This document shows, in pieces, positions 37,359 to 46,181 of a DNA stretch of 64,000 bases. The notes below the pieces were generated by a model, which saw only the letters and a program-made list of their open reading frames with translations, made no database searches and was not told where the DNA came from. This stretch comes from an uncultured Rhodospirillales bacterium. GTDB taxonomy: Bacteria > Pseudomonadota > Alphaproteobacteria > Reyranellales > Reyranellaceae. Position 1 is the stretch's first letter; every line of letters begins with the position of its first letter. The stretch lies in NCBI GenBank assembly GCA_945957125.1, contig CAMFJT010000004.1, forward strand, positions 1 through 64,000. The letters run 5' to 3'. The translations under genes were made by a program, and so were the position numbers.

Positions 37359-38249
37359 TCAGCCGCCGCCGGGAGGACGCGCCCACGATCGGGCGCGCTC
37401 CAGCAGGCGGCGGGCCCGGATGACGACCGGAAGGTCGATCATGCTGCCTTCGAAGGCCACCGCGCCGGCGCCGTCGGCGGCAGCCGCATCGAAGGCGGCG
37501 AGCAGGCGGCGGGCGCGGTCGAGCTCGTTCTCGGAGGCGCCGTACTCCTCGTTGATGATCGGCACGTGCGCGGGATGGATGCAGGACGCCGTGGTGAAGC
37601 CAAGCGCCTTGCCGCGCTTCAGGCCGGCACGATACGATTCGAGGTCGTCGATGTTGGCGAGCTGGCCCATCGAGCCCATCGGCAGGATGCCCGCCGTGCG
37701 CGCCGCCGCCAGGCCCTGCATGGCGAAGACGTACATGCTGTCGGCCGAGGGGATAGCGCCGAGCTCGGTCGCCATGTCCTCGCCGCCCACCGACATGCCG
37801 GCCATGCGCGGCTCGGCGGCGATGGCGTAGAGATGCGGCAGCGCCGCCGGCGATTCGATCAGCGCGAGGAAGCGCGTATGGCCGATCGCCATGCCGAGCG
37901 CGGCCTCGCGGTCGCTCACCAGCTCGGCCAGCAGGCGAACATGCTCGGGACCCATCACCTTCGGCAGCATCAGGGCGGCGACGCCCGGCATCACCGACGC
38001 CGCTATGTCGGGGACGGCAAGGTCGAGCGGGCGGTTGATGCGCACCACGACGTCGCTGCCGGCCTGGGCGACGCGCGGCACGGCCGCCGGCAGGGCGGCA
38101 CGGGCGGCGGCCTTGTTGGCGGGCAGGATCGAGTCCTCGAGATCGAGGATGATGGCATCGGCGCCGCGCGTGTGCGCTTTCGCCAGGAAGCGCTCGGACA
38201 GCACGGGCACGAATAGCAGGGACCGCCAGGCGGGTTGGACTCGATTCAT
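37359..38249 (-). CDS. HpcH/HpaI aldolase / citrate lyase beta subunit (CitE)-like protein
   Basis: RSLLFVPVLSERFLAKAHTRGADAIILDLEDSILP; GGEDMATELG; GFTTASCIHPAHVPIINEEY. Confidence 0.9.
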   Translation of the reverse strand: MNRVQPAWRSLLFVPVLSERFLAKAHTRGADAIILDLEDSILPANKAAARAALPAAVPRVAQAGSDVVVRINRPLDLAVPDIAASVMPGVAALMLPKVMGPEHVRLLAELVSDREAALGMAIGHTRFLALIESPAALPHLYAIAAEPRMAGMSVGGEDMATELGAIPSADSMYVFAMQGLAAARTAGILPMGSMGQLANIDDLESYRAGLKRGKALGFTTASCIHPAHVPIINEEYGASENELDRARRLLAAFDAAAADGAGAVAFEGSMIDLPVVIRARRLLERARSWARPPGGG

Positions 38250-38257
38250 CGGGGACC

Positions 38258-39307
38258 TCAAATGCCGAGCCGGTAAAACCGCGAGGCGGTGCCGTGGAAC
38301 AGGTCGGCCTTCTCGCTGGCGCTCGCGCCCTGCGCCAGGCGCTTGCAGGCGTTCCAGAACACGCCGTAGCCGTAGGAACCCTTGTCGACCGGGAAGTTGC
38401 TCTCGAACATCGCCCGGCTGGCGCCGAACGCCTCGATGCAGGTTTCGACATAGGGTCGCCACGCGGCGGCGAGCTGCTCGGAGCTGGGCGGCAGCGCGCC
38501 TTCATGAAAGTCGAAGCCGAACACCTTCATCCCGAGGCCGCCCAGCTTCACGTGCACGTTGGGACAGGCCGCGAGGTCGCGGATGCGCGCGCGCCAGTCG
38601 GCGAAGACCGCATCGCGCTGGCCCGTGTAGCGGCCGAGCCCGATCGGAGCGCCGACATGGTTGAGCACGACCGGCGTGGCCGGGAAGGCGCGCGCGAGAT
38701 CGAGCAGGTCGCCGAGCTGCGGATGATACATATAGGAGTCGAAGCTCAGCCCGAGCGGCGCGAGCTGTGCGAAACCCTCGCGCACGCGCGGATCGCGCAG
38801 CCAGCCCTCCGGCCGCGCGAGCGTGGCGCCCCATTGGCCCTGGTCAGGATCGCTGGCCGAGATGAAGCGGATGCCGCGGAAGCGGCCGCCACCCGCCACG
38901 ATCATCGCCTCCAGCACCGGCCTCACGCGCGCGCCGAGCGTCAGCTCGCCATGGCCGACGATCCCGGCGCAGACGCGCGGCCTGCCGTAGCTGCCGCTGG
39001 CGCTCATCGCGGCCACGCCGTTGGCGAACTCGATCTCGCCGACCGGGCGCATCTCCTGCGGCCCGTCGGCGCGATACATCGACAGCCATTCGAGATAGAC
39101 GGTGGCCACGACATTGTGCCCGCTGTCGATGTCGGCCAGCAGGTCGGGCAGTAGGTACGTCCCGCTTTCCGGCCGGTCGATCAGGTGATGATGCGGATCG
39201 ACGATCGGCAGATCGGGCTCGAGCGCGTCCTCGCGGCGCAAGGCGAGCCAGTCCGGACGGACCGCAAGATGCGAGCTGATCGGGCCCGCCGGAATGGTGG
39301 ATGCCAT
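38258..39307 (-). CDS. Amidohydrolase family protein (TIM-barrel hydrolase)
   Basis: LPIVDPHHHLIDRPESGTYLLPDLLADIDSGHNVVATVYLEWLSMYRADGPQEM; paralogous to 12563-13642. Confidence 0.9.
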   Translation of the reverse strand: MASTIPAGPISSHLAVRPDWLALRREDALEPDLPIVDPHHHLIDRPESGTYLLPDLLADIDSGHNVVATVYLEWLSMYRADGPQEMRPVGEIEFANGVAAMSASGSYGRPRVCAGIVGHGELTLGARVRPVLEAMIVAGGGRFRGIRFISASDPDQGQWGATLARPEGWLRDPRVREGFAQLAPLGLSFDSYMYHPQLGDLLDLARAFPATPVVLNHVGAPIGLGRYTGQRDAVFADWRARIRDLAACPNVHVKLGGLGMKVFGFDFHEGALPPSSEQLAAAWRPYVETCIEAFGASRAMFESNFPVDKGSYGYGVFWNACKRLAQGASASEKADLFHGTASRFYRLGI

Positions 39308-39514
39308 GGTCTTCCTCCTCCCGATCCCTGCCTCCCCGGAGCGCAACGGCGAGCCCATGACCGTCGACCACTATAGAACCCAGTGCTTCAGTGCAAAGCA
39401 CGACAAACGGGGCACGCACCTCTTCCGTGGCTTTCGCAGGCCCGTCTGCCGCCCGTTCTGGAGCTGCTCCAGGCAAGGTTGTGATGACGTGGCCCTTGCC
39501 GCCGGGACACCCGT

Positions 39515-39610
39515 CTGGAGATCGACAATATCCACACCGAAGGCCGGGTTGCGCGCCTCGCTCTCTACATCGATCCGGAAAAGGAGGCTGCAAGGCAGAG
39601 CGCGCGAGGA
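39515..39610 (+). pseudogene. Possible C-terminal remnant of an NTF2/SnoaL-like protein
   Basis: Frame reads LEIDNIHTEGRVARLALYIDPEKEAARQSARG with a stop codon just upstream (39485-39487); similarity judged by eye. Confidence 0.25.
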
Positions 39611-39822
39611 ATGGGCAACACTCAGCGCCGCTCTTGCTCAAGTAGTATATACAAAACATATTTTCGATCAAGAATTGCTCTTTCGGCCTGCCTTCGCCAG
39701 TTTCCCGAAAGCAAAGACTTCGAGCATCCATTCGTCCTCCAAGCAGCGTCGTCGCGCTGGAATCATGATTGATCCCAACGCGAGCGAACGGGATCGCTTG
39801 TCCCCTCGACAAAGGCAAATCC

Positions 39823-40677
39823 ATGCACGAACGACAGCCAAGCCGGACCGCTCTCGGCGCCGCCGGCTATCGGGCCGCTCATCAGCAATTGGAGGGCGGC
39901 AGGGTATTCTCCGATCCTCTCGCCCACACCATTCTCGGCGACGGCGCCGACGCCATCATCGCGGGATTGTCGGCAGGCCCTGCACAGCAGGGCATGCGCC
40001 TCTTCATGGCGGCGCGTAGCCGCTTTGCCGAGGATTGCCTGGGTGTGGCCGTGTCTCGCGGCGTGCGGCAAGCGGTGGTTCTCGGCGCCGGCTACGATAC
40101 ATTTGCGCTGCGCAATCCCTATTCGGAGTTGGGGTTGCGGGTTTTCGAGGTCGATCATCCCGCGACCCAAGCCTGGAAGCGGAAGCGCCTGTCGGAGGTC
40201 GGCCTCGCCATTCCGGAGTCGCTGGTCTTCGCGGCGATCGACTTCGAAAGCGATGATCTCGGTCACGGGCTACGGGATGCCGGCTTCGATCCTGATCATC
40301 CCGCGTTCTTCATCTGGCTTGGCGTCGTCCCCTATCTTGGGCGAGCCGCCATAGCGGCGACGCTTCGCTACATCGCGAGCGTCCCGGATTCCGAGGTCGT
40401 GTTCGACTACAGCGAACCGCTGGAGAACTATCCGCCGGAGCGGCGGGCAGCGATCGTCGCGCTCGGGGCGTATACGGCCGGAATCGGTGAACCCTGGCTC
40501 AGTCATTTCGATCCCGACGAGATCGTTCGGGAACTCCGCGGATGCGGCTTCGGGGATATCGAAGACCTCGGCATGTCCCAAATCGCCGTCCGCTATCTCG
40601 ACGCGCCCGCCGGCACCCTCGACAGCGGCCCCGGAGGGCACGTGATCCGGGCAGCCCGTGCGCGGCTTCATCGGTGA
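39823..40677 (+). CDS. Class I SAM-dependent methyltransferase, TIGR00027/LCM-like
   Basis: ARSRFAEDCLGVAVSRGVRQAVVLGAGYDTFALR; VFEVDHPATQAWKRKRL; FIWLGVVPYL. Confidence 0.92.
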   Translation: MHERQPSRTALGAAGYRAAHQQLEGGRVFSDPLAHTILGDGADAIIAGLSAGPAQQGMRLFMAARSRFAEDCLGVAVSRGVRQAVVLGAGYDTFALRNPYSELGLRVFEVDHPATQAWKRKRLSEVGLAIPESLVFAAIDFESDDLGHGLRDAGFDPDHPAFFIWLGVVPYLGRAAIAATLRYIASVPDSEVVFDYSEPLENYPPERRAAIVALGAYTAGIGEPWLSHFDPDEIVRELRGCGFGDIEDLGMSQIAVRYLDAPAGTLDSGPGGHVIRAARARLHR

Positions 40678-40732
40678 TATTTGCGGCGGTGCATGACTCT
40701 GCTCGTGGCCCAAAACGGACGCCACACAAGAA

Positions 40733-40819
40733 TGGTGCCCCCGGTCGGACTCGAACCAACACTTCCGTGAGGAAACCTGATTTTGAGTCAGGCGCGTCTA
40801 CCAATTCCGCCACGGGGGC
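40733..40819 (-). tRNA. tRNA-Leu (anticodon CAA)
   Basis: RC: GCCCCCGTGGCGGAATTGGTAGACGCGCCTGACTCAAAATCAGGTTTCCTCACGGAAGTGTTGGTTCGAGTCCGACCGGGGGCACCA; acceptor, anticodon, variable and T arms fold, CCA encoded. Confidence 0.97.
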
Positions 40820-40914
40820 ACGCTGAGGTGCGACCGGAATAAAGCCGATGGCCCGCACGCGGTCAACGACGGAGGTTGCGGGCCCCCGCGCCGTTCGCTC
40901 ATATACCGCCCGTC

Positions 40915-42456
40915 ATGCATCCCTCGATCCACGCCAAGGCGCAGCCCGACAAGGCCGCCTACATCATGGTCGCCACCGGCGAGACCGTGACCTATCGCCA
41001 GCTCGACGCGCAGTCGAACCGCATCGCGCAACTGTTCCGCGCCCAGGGGCTGCGGCCGGGCGACCACATCGCCCTGTTCCTCGAGAACAACCCGCGCTTC
41101 TTCGAGATCTGCTGGGGCGCCCAGCGCTCGGGCCTGATCTACACCGCGATCAGCTCGCGGCTCACCGCCGCCGAGGTCGCCTATATCGTGGAGGACTGCG
41201 GCGCCCGGCTGTTCGTCACCTCCGTCGCGCTGGCCGACAAGGCGGCGGAGCTCGCGCCGCTGATGCCGGGCGTGGCCGCGCGCTACATGATCGGCGGCAC
41301 GATCGAGGGCTATGCCGCGTGGGAGGACGCCGTCGCCGCCCAGCCCGCGACCCCGATCGCCGATGAGACCGCCGGCCACGACATGCTCTATTCGTCGGGC
41401 ACCACCGGCCGGCCCAAGGGCGTGCTGCCGGTGATCGAGCCGCAGCCGATCGATGCCGACAACCCGCTGCTGCAGGTCACCCGCAAGCTCTACGGCATGG
41501 ACGAGCGCACGGTCTATCTCTCGCCGGCGCCGCTCTATCATGCCGCGCCGCTGCGCTTCAACATGACGGTCATGAAGCTCGGCGGCACCTCGGTGATCAT
41601 GGAGCACTTCGACCCCGAGGAGTTCCTGCGGCTCGTGCCGGCGTTCGGCATCACGCACACCCAGCTCGTGCCGACCATGTTCGTGCGCTTCCTCAAGCTG
41701 CCCGACGAGGTCCGGCTGAAATACGACGTCTCCTCGCTGCGCTGCGCCATCCACGCCGCCGCGCCCTGCCCGATCCCGGTGAAGGAGAAGATGATCGAGT
41801 GGTGGGGACCGATCATCTGGGAGTATTACGGCGGCACCGAAGGCAATGGTCTGACCATTTGCAATTCGGCCGAATGGCTGGCGCACAAGGGCACGGTCGG
41901 CCGCGCCGTCGTGGGCCAGCTGCGCATCTGCGACGATGCCGGCGTCGAGGTCCCGCCGGGCGAGCCGGGCACGGTCTACTTCGCCGGCGGCCGGCAGTTC
42001 GCGTACCACAACGATCCGCAGAAGACCGCCGAGTCGCGCAACGCCCAAGGCTGGAGCACGCTGGGCGACGTGGGCTATGTCGACGCCGACGGCTTCCTGC
42101 ACCTGACCGACCGCAAAGCGTTCATGATCATCTCCGGCGGCGTGAACATCTATCCGCAGGAAGCTGAAAATCTGCTGATAAATCATCCGAAAGTGATGGA
42201 TTGTGCGGTCTTCGGCGTGCCCAACGAGGACTTCGGCGAGGAAGTGAAGGCGGTCGTCCAGCCGCGCAGCATGTCCGACGCCGGCCCCGGCCTGGCCGAG
42301 GAGCTGCTCGCCTATTGCCGCCAGCATCTGTCGACCATCAAGTGCCCGCGCAGCATCGACTTCGAGGCCGAGCTACCGCGCCATCCCACCGGCAAGCTCT
42401 ACAAGCGCCTGCTGCGCGATCGCTACTGGCAGGGCCGCGAGAGCCGGATCCTGTAG
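40915..42456 (+). CDS. AMP-dependent acyl-CoA synthetase/ligase
   Basis: MLYSSGTTGRPKGVLP; EYYGGTEGNGLTICN; GDVGYVDADGFLHLTDR; TGKLYKRLLRD. Confidence 0.94.
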   Translation: MHPSIHAKAQPDKAAYIMVATGETVTYRQLDAQSNRIAQLFRAQGLRPGDHIALFLENNPRFFEICWGAQRSGLIYTAISSRLTAAEVAYIVEDCGARLFVTSVALADKAAELAPLMPGVAARYMIGGTIEGYAAWEDAVAAQPATPIADETAGHDMLYSSGTTGRPKGVLPVIEPQPIDADNPLLQVTRKLYGMDERTVYLSPAPLYHAAPLRFNMTVMKLGGTSVIMEHFDPEEFLRLVPAFGITHTQLVPTMFVRFLKLPDEVRLKYDVSSLRCAIHAAAPCPIPVKEKMIEWWGPIIWEYYGGTEGNGLTICNSAEWLAHKGTVGRAVVGQLRICDDAGVEVPPGEPGTVYFAGGRQFAYHNDPQKTAESRNAQGWSTLGDVGYVDADGFLHLTDRKAFMIISGGVNIYPQEAENLLINHPKVMDCAVFGVPNEDFGEEVKAVVQPRSMSDAGPGLAEELLAYCRQHLSTIKCPRSIDFEAELPRHPTGKLYKRLLRDRYWQGRESRIL

Positions 42457-42465
42457 GAAAATCCC

Positions 42466-43020
42466 ATGACCAATGACTGGCGCGCCGATCCCCTCGCCTG
42501 GGGCGACGGCCCTACCGTTCTCGAAGTCTTCCTGGAACCGACCTGCCCGTTCTCGGTGAAGGCCTTCGGCAAGCTCGACGCGCTGCTCGATCACGTCGGC
42601 AAGGACCGCCTGACCGTCAAGCTGCGCCTTCAATCGCAGCCCTGGCACATGTACTCCGGTGTGATCGTGCGCTGCATCCTGGCGGCCTCGACCCTGCAAA
42701 GCGGCAAGGCGGCCGCCAAATCGGTCATGGCGGCCGTCGCCGCCCATCGCGAGGAATTCGAGTTCGATCGCCATTGCGGCGGCCCGAACCTCGAGACGAC
42801 GCCGAACGCAATCATCCGCCGGATCGAAGGCTATAGCGGCCTCGCGCTCGCCGCGGCCTTCGCGATCCCCACCCTCGACCGGGAAATAAAGTGGCACTGC
42901 AAGTATGCCCGGCAGAACGGGATCCACGTCTCGCCGACCTTCATGGTCGACGGGCTGGTCCGCGCCGACATGAACAGTGGCGATTCCGTCGCCGAATGGG
43001 CGGCGAAGCTGTCCGCGTGA
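42466..43020 (+). CDS. DsbA/thioredoxin-fold protein with CPFS motif
   Basis: VLEVFLEPTCPFSVKAFGKLDALL; VSPTFMVDG (cis-Pro-like TPT/SPT region). Confidence 0.75.
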   Translation: MTNDWRADPLAWGDGPTVLEVFLEPTCPFSVKAFGKLDALLDHVGKDRLTVKLRLQSQPWHMYSGVIVRCILAASTLQSGKAAAKSVMAAVAAHREEFEFDRHCGGPNLETTPNAIIRRIEGYSGLALAAAFAIPTLDREIKWHCKYARQNGIHVSPTFMVDGLVRADMNSGDSVAEWAAKLSA

Positions 43021-43043
43021 GCCAATCTTCTGGGGAGAACGCC

Positions 43044-44015
43044 ATGAAAGCCGCCGTCGTCACCGAGCAGGGCGTCCAGTACACCGACGCCCCCAAGCCT
43101 TCGCCCAAGGCCAACGAGATCCTGATCCGGGTCAAGGCAGCCTCGCTCAACCGGGCCGACCTCGCGGTCGCCTCGGGCCATCGCCACGGCACGGTCGGCG
43201 GTGCCGGCACCATCGTCGGGCTGGAATGCGCCGGCGAGGTCGAGGCGATCGGCGCCGACGTGAAAGACTTCAAGCCCGGCGACCGGGTAATGAGCTCCGC
43301 CGCCGGCGGCTTCGCCGAGTATGCCGTGGCCGATGCAGGCCGGGCGCACAAGATTCCCGCCAACAACATGAGCTACGAGCAGGCCGCCTGCATGCCGGTG
43401 GCGGTGCAGACCATGCACAACGCGCTGGTCGGCGCCGGCCGCCTGAAGAAGGGCGAGTCGGTGCTGATCCAGGGCGCGTCGTCGGGAGTCGGCCTGCTCG
43501 GCATGCAGATCGCCAAGCACATGGGCGCCTCGATCGTGATGGGCAGCTCGACCAACGAGGGCCGCCGCGGCAGGCTCAAGGAGTTCGGCTGCGACGTGGC
43601 GATCGACACGACCGACCCGAAATGGCCGGACAAGGTCAAGGAAGCGACCGGCGGCAAGGGCGTCGACCTGATCGTCGACCAGGTCTCGGGCGGCGTGATG
43701 AACCAGAACATGGAGGCCGCCGCCATCCTCGGCCGCATCGTGAATGTCGGCCGCCTGGGCGGCATGAAGGGCGAGTTCAACTTCGACCTGCATGCGCTGA
43801 AGCGCATCGACTATATCGGCGTGACCTTCCGCACCCGCAGCCCCGAGGAAGTGCGCGACATCGTGCAGGCCGCCCGCAAGGACCTGTGGCCGGCCATCGA
43901 GGACGGCAAGCTCAGCCTGCCGATCGACAGGACCTTCCCCCTGTCCGAGGCCGCCGCCGCGCTTGCGCACATGAAGGCCAATGCCCATTTTGGCAAGATC
44001 GTCCTCGTCGTCTGA
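43044..44015 (+). CDS. NADPH:quinone oxidoreductase-type zinc-binding dehydrogenase
   Basis: MKAAVVTEQGVQYTDAPKPSPKANEILIRVKAASLNRADL; LIQGASSGVGLLGMQIAKHMGA. Confidence 0.93.
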   Translation: MKAAVVTEQGVQYTDAPKPSPKANEILIRVKAASLNRADLAVASGHRHGTVGGAGTIVGLECAGEVEAIGADVKDFKPGDRVMSSAAGGFAEYAVADAGRAHKIPANNMSYEQAACMPVAVQTMHNALVGAGRLKKGESVLIQGASSGVGLLGMQIAKHMGASIVMGSSTNEGRRGRLKEFGCDVAIDTTDPKWPDKVKEATGGKGVDLIVDQVSGGVMNQNMEAAAILGRIVNVGRLGGMKGEFNFDLHALKRIDYIGVTFRTRSPEEVRDIVQAARKDLWPAIEDGKLSLPIDRTFPLSEAAAALAHMKANAHFGKIVLVV

Positions 44016-44039
44016 GGACGGAAACAAGGCAGGCCCGCA

Positions 44040-45485
44040 ATGAGCAAATCGATCAACCATCTCGCCACCGCCGACGGCCTGTTCTTCGGCAAGGATGGCC
44101 TCGACCGGCGCAAGACCGAGAAGATGGTGGACGAGGCGCTGGCCGGCACCGACGACGGCGAGCTGTTCCTCGAATACGTCCAGAGCGAGAGCCTGTCGTT
44201 CGACGACGGCAAGCTGAAGAGCGCGTCGTTCGATACCTCGCAGGGCTTCGGCCTGCGGTCGGTGGCGGGCGACGTCACGGGCTTCGCCCATGCGTCGGCG
44301 CTCGACGAGCAGGCGCTGAAGCGCGCGGCCGAGACGGTGAAGACCGTCCGCTCGGGCCGCGGCGGCACGTCGGATGAGTCTCCGCGCGGCACCAACCGCC
44401 TTCTGTATGCCGACGACAATCCGATCGACGGCGTGCCGTTCGCGCAGAAGGTCGCCCTGATGCAGGAGATCGATGCCTATGTCCGCGGCAAGGAGCCCAA
44501 GGCGCGCCAGGTCTCGGTCTCGCTGTCGGGCTCGTGGCAGGTCGTGGAGATCGTGCGCGCCGGCGGCTGGCGCGCCGCCGACGTGCGCCCGCTGGTGCGG
44601 TTGAACGTCAGCGTGGTCTGCGCCGACGGCTCGCGCATGGAAGCCGGCAGCACCGGCAGCGGCCGCCGCGCCGCCTATGGCGATATCTTCCTGCCGGGCT
44701 ACTGGCGGAAAGAGGCCGACGAGGCGATCCGGCAGGCGCTGGTCAATCTCGATTCGATCGAAGCGCCGGCCGGCGAGATGCCGGTCGTGCTGGGCGCCGG
44801 CTGGTCGGGCGTGCTGTGGCACGAGGCGGTCGGCCACGGGCTGGAAGGCGACTTCCACCGCAAGAAGACCTCGATGTTCAGCCACCTGATGGGCGAGATG
44901 ATCGCCTCGCCCGGCGTTACCGTGGTCGACGACGGCACGCTGAACGACCGCCGCGGCTCGCTCACCATCGACGACGAAGGTACGCCCACCCAGCGCAACG
45001 TGCTGATCGAGGACGGCCGCCTGGTCGGCCTGATGCAGGACCGCATGAACGCCCGCCTGATGGGCGTGAAGCCGACCGGCAACGGCCGCCGCCAGGGTCA
45101 CGCCTATGCGCCGATGCCGCGCATGACCAACACCTTCATGCTGGGCGGCGACAAGGACCCGAAGGAAATCATCGCCTCGGTGAAGAAGGGCCTCTACTGC
45201 GCCAATTTCGGCGGCGGCCAGGTCGACATCGTCTCGGGCAAGTTCGTGTTCAGCGTGACCGAGGGCTACCTGATCGAGGACGGCAAGATCGGCCGGCCGG
45301 TCAAGGGCGCGACCTTGATCGGCGCGGGTTCCGAGGCGCTGACCAAGGTCGGCATGGTCGGCAACGACATGGCACTCGATCCCGGCATCGGCACCTGCGG
45401 CAAGGATGGCCAGGGCGTGCCGGTCGGCGTCGGCCAGCCGACGTTGCGGATCGACGCCCTGACAGTGGGCGGCACGGCGACCTGA
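44040..45485 (+). CDS. tldD: TldD family metalloprotease
   Basis: HEAVGHGLEGDFHRKKTSMFSHLMGEMIASPGVTVVDDGT; GKFVFSVTEGYLIEDGKIGRPVKGATLIG. Confidence 0.93.
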   Translation: MSKSINHLATADGLFFGKDGLDRRKTEKMVDEALAGTDDGELFLEYVQSESLSFDDGKLKSASFDTSQGFGLRSVAGDVTGFAHASALDEQALKRAAETVKTVRSGRGGTSDESPRGTNRLLYADDNPIDGVPFAQKVALMQEIDAYVRGKEPKARQVSVSLSGSWQVVEIVRAGGWRAADVRPLVRLNVSVVCADGSRMEAGSTGSGRRAAYGDIFLPGYWRKEADEAIRQALVNLDSIEAPAGEMPVVLGAGWSGVLWHEAVGHGLEGDFHRKKTSMFSHLMGEMIASPGVTVVDDGTLNDRRGSLTIDDEGTPTQRNVLIEDGRLVGLMQDRMNARLMGVKPTGNGRRQGHAYAPMPRMTNTFMLGGDKDPKEIIASVKKGLYCANFGGGQVDIVSGKFVFSVTEGYLIEDGKIGRPVKGATLIGAGSEALTKVGMVGNDMALDPGIGTCGKDGQGVPVGVGQPTLRIDALTVGGTAT

Positions 45486-45491
45486 AGCCGG

Positions 45492-46052
45492 CTACTCCCG
45501 GACCCAGGCCTGCCGCACGAAGGCGGCGATGTCGCCGTCGGTGACCGGCTGGCCCGGCGGGACGCAGCGCGTCGCATAGAGGACCCATCGGGATCCCTGG
45601 GCGTTGCCGGAGCCGGTCTTGCGGATGCCGATGCAGGATTCCTTTTCGGCGCTCTCGAAGGAAACGATATCGGCGTCCTGCCGGCGGCCAACATTCGACA
45701 TGTTGGCGCTGCCCCGTCCCTGTGGACTGCGTCCGCGCACGGCGTCAGCGAGGTCCTGCTTGGTAACGATCGCCGCCTTGGCGCTCAACGCCTCGGCGAC
45801 ATAATAGTAGTACTTCGTGTTCTCGATGCTGCCGGAGGCATTCCAGAACCGGTAGACGCCCTCGCCCGTCGCAAGGGCATCGATGGTCATCTTGTCCGTA
45901 GCCCGGCAGCGCAGGCCGTCCGTCGGTCCGATGCGGGATTGACGACAGTCGATATCCAGCCATTCCACGCTGCCGGCCTGCGCCGAGACGGCAGCCGGCA
46001 GTCCGAGCGACATCAATACCCCGAGCACACTGACCGATCGCATCATCACCAT
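45492..46052 (-). CDS. Hypothetical secreted protein
   Basis: Signal peptide MVMMRSVSVLGVLMSLGLPAAVSAQA; paired cysteines; 186 aa. Confidence 0.65.
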   Translation of the reverse strand: MVMMRSVSVLGVLMSLGLPAAVSAQAGSVEWLDIDCRQSRIGPTDGLRCRATDKMTIDALATGEGVYRFWNASGSIENTKYYYYVAEALSAKAAIVTKQDLADAVRGRSPQGRGSANMSNVGRRQDADIVSFESAEKESCIGIRKTGSGNAQGSRWVLYATRCVPPGQPVTDGDIAAFVRQAWVRE

Positions 46053-46181
46053 CCGCCTCTCCTCCGGAGGCCGGGGGAGAGAAGCGCGCGCGGCGTCGTT
46101 GGGCAAGGCCTCAGGGGTTGCGTTTTGTATCGTTCCGCACGCGCCTGTATCGGACGTGAAACACTGTCGTGCCGGCGGGCG

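Noticed and set aside
42831-45101. 756 aa minus-strand ORF
   Set aside because: Antisense to the dehydrogenase and tldD genes; no domain signature.
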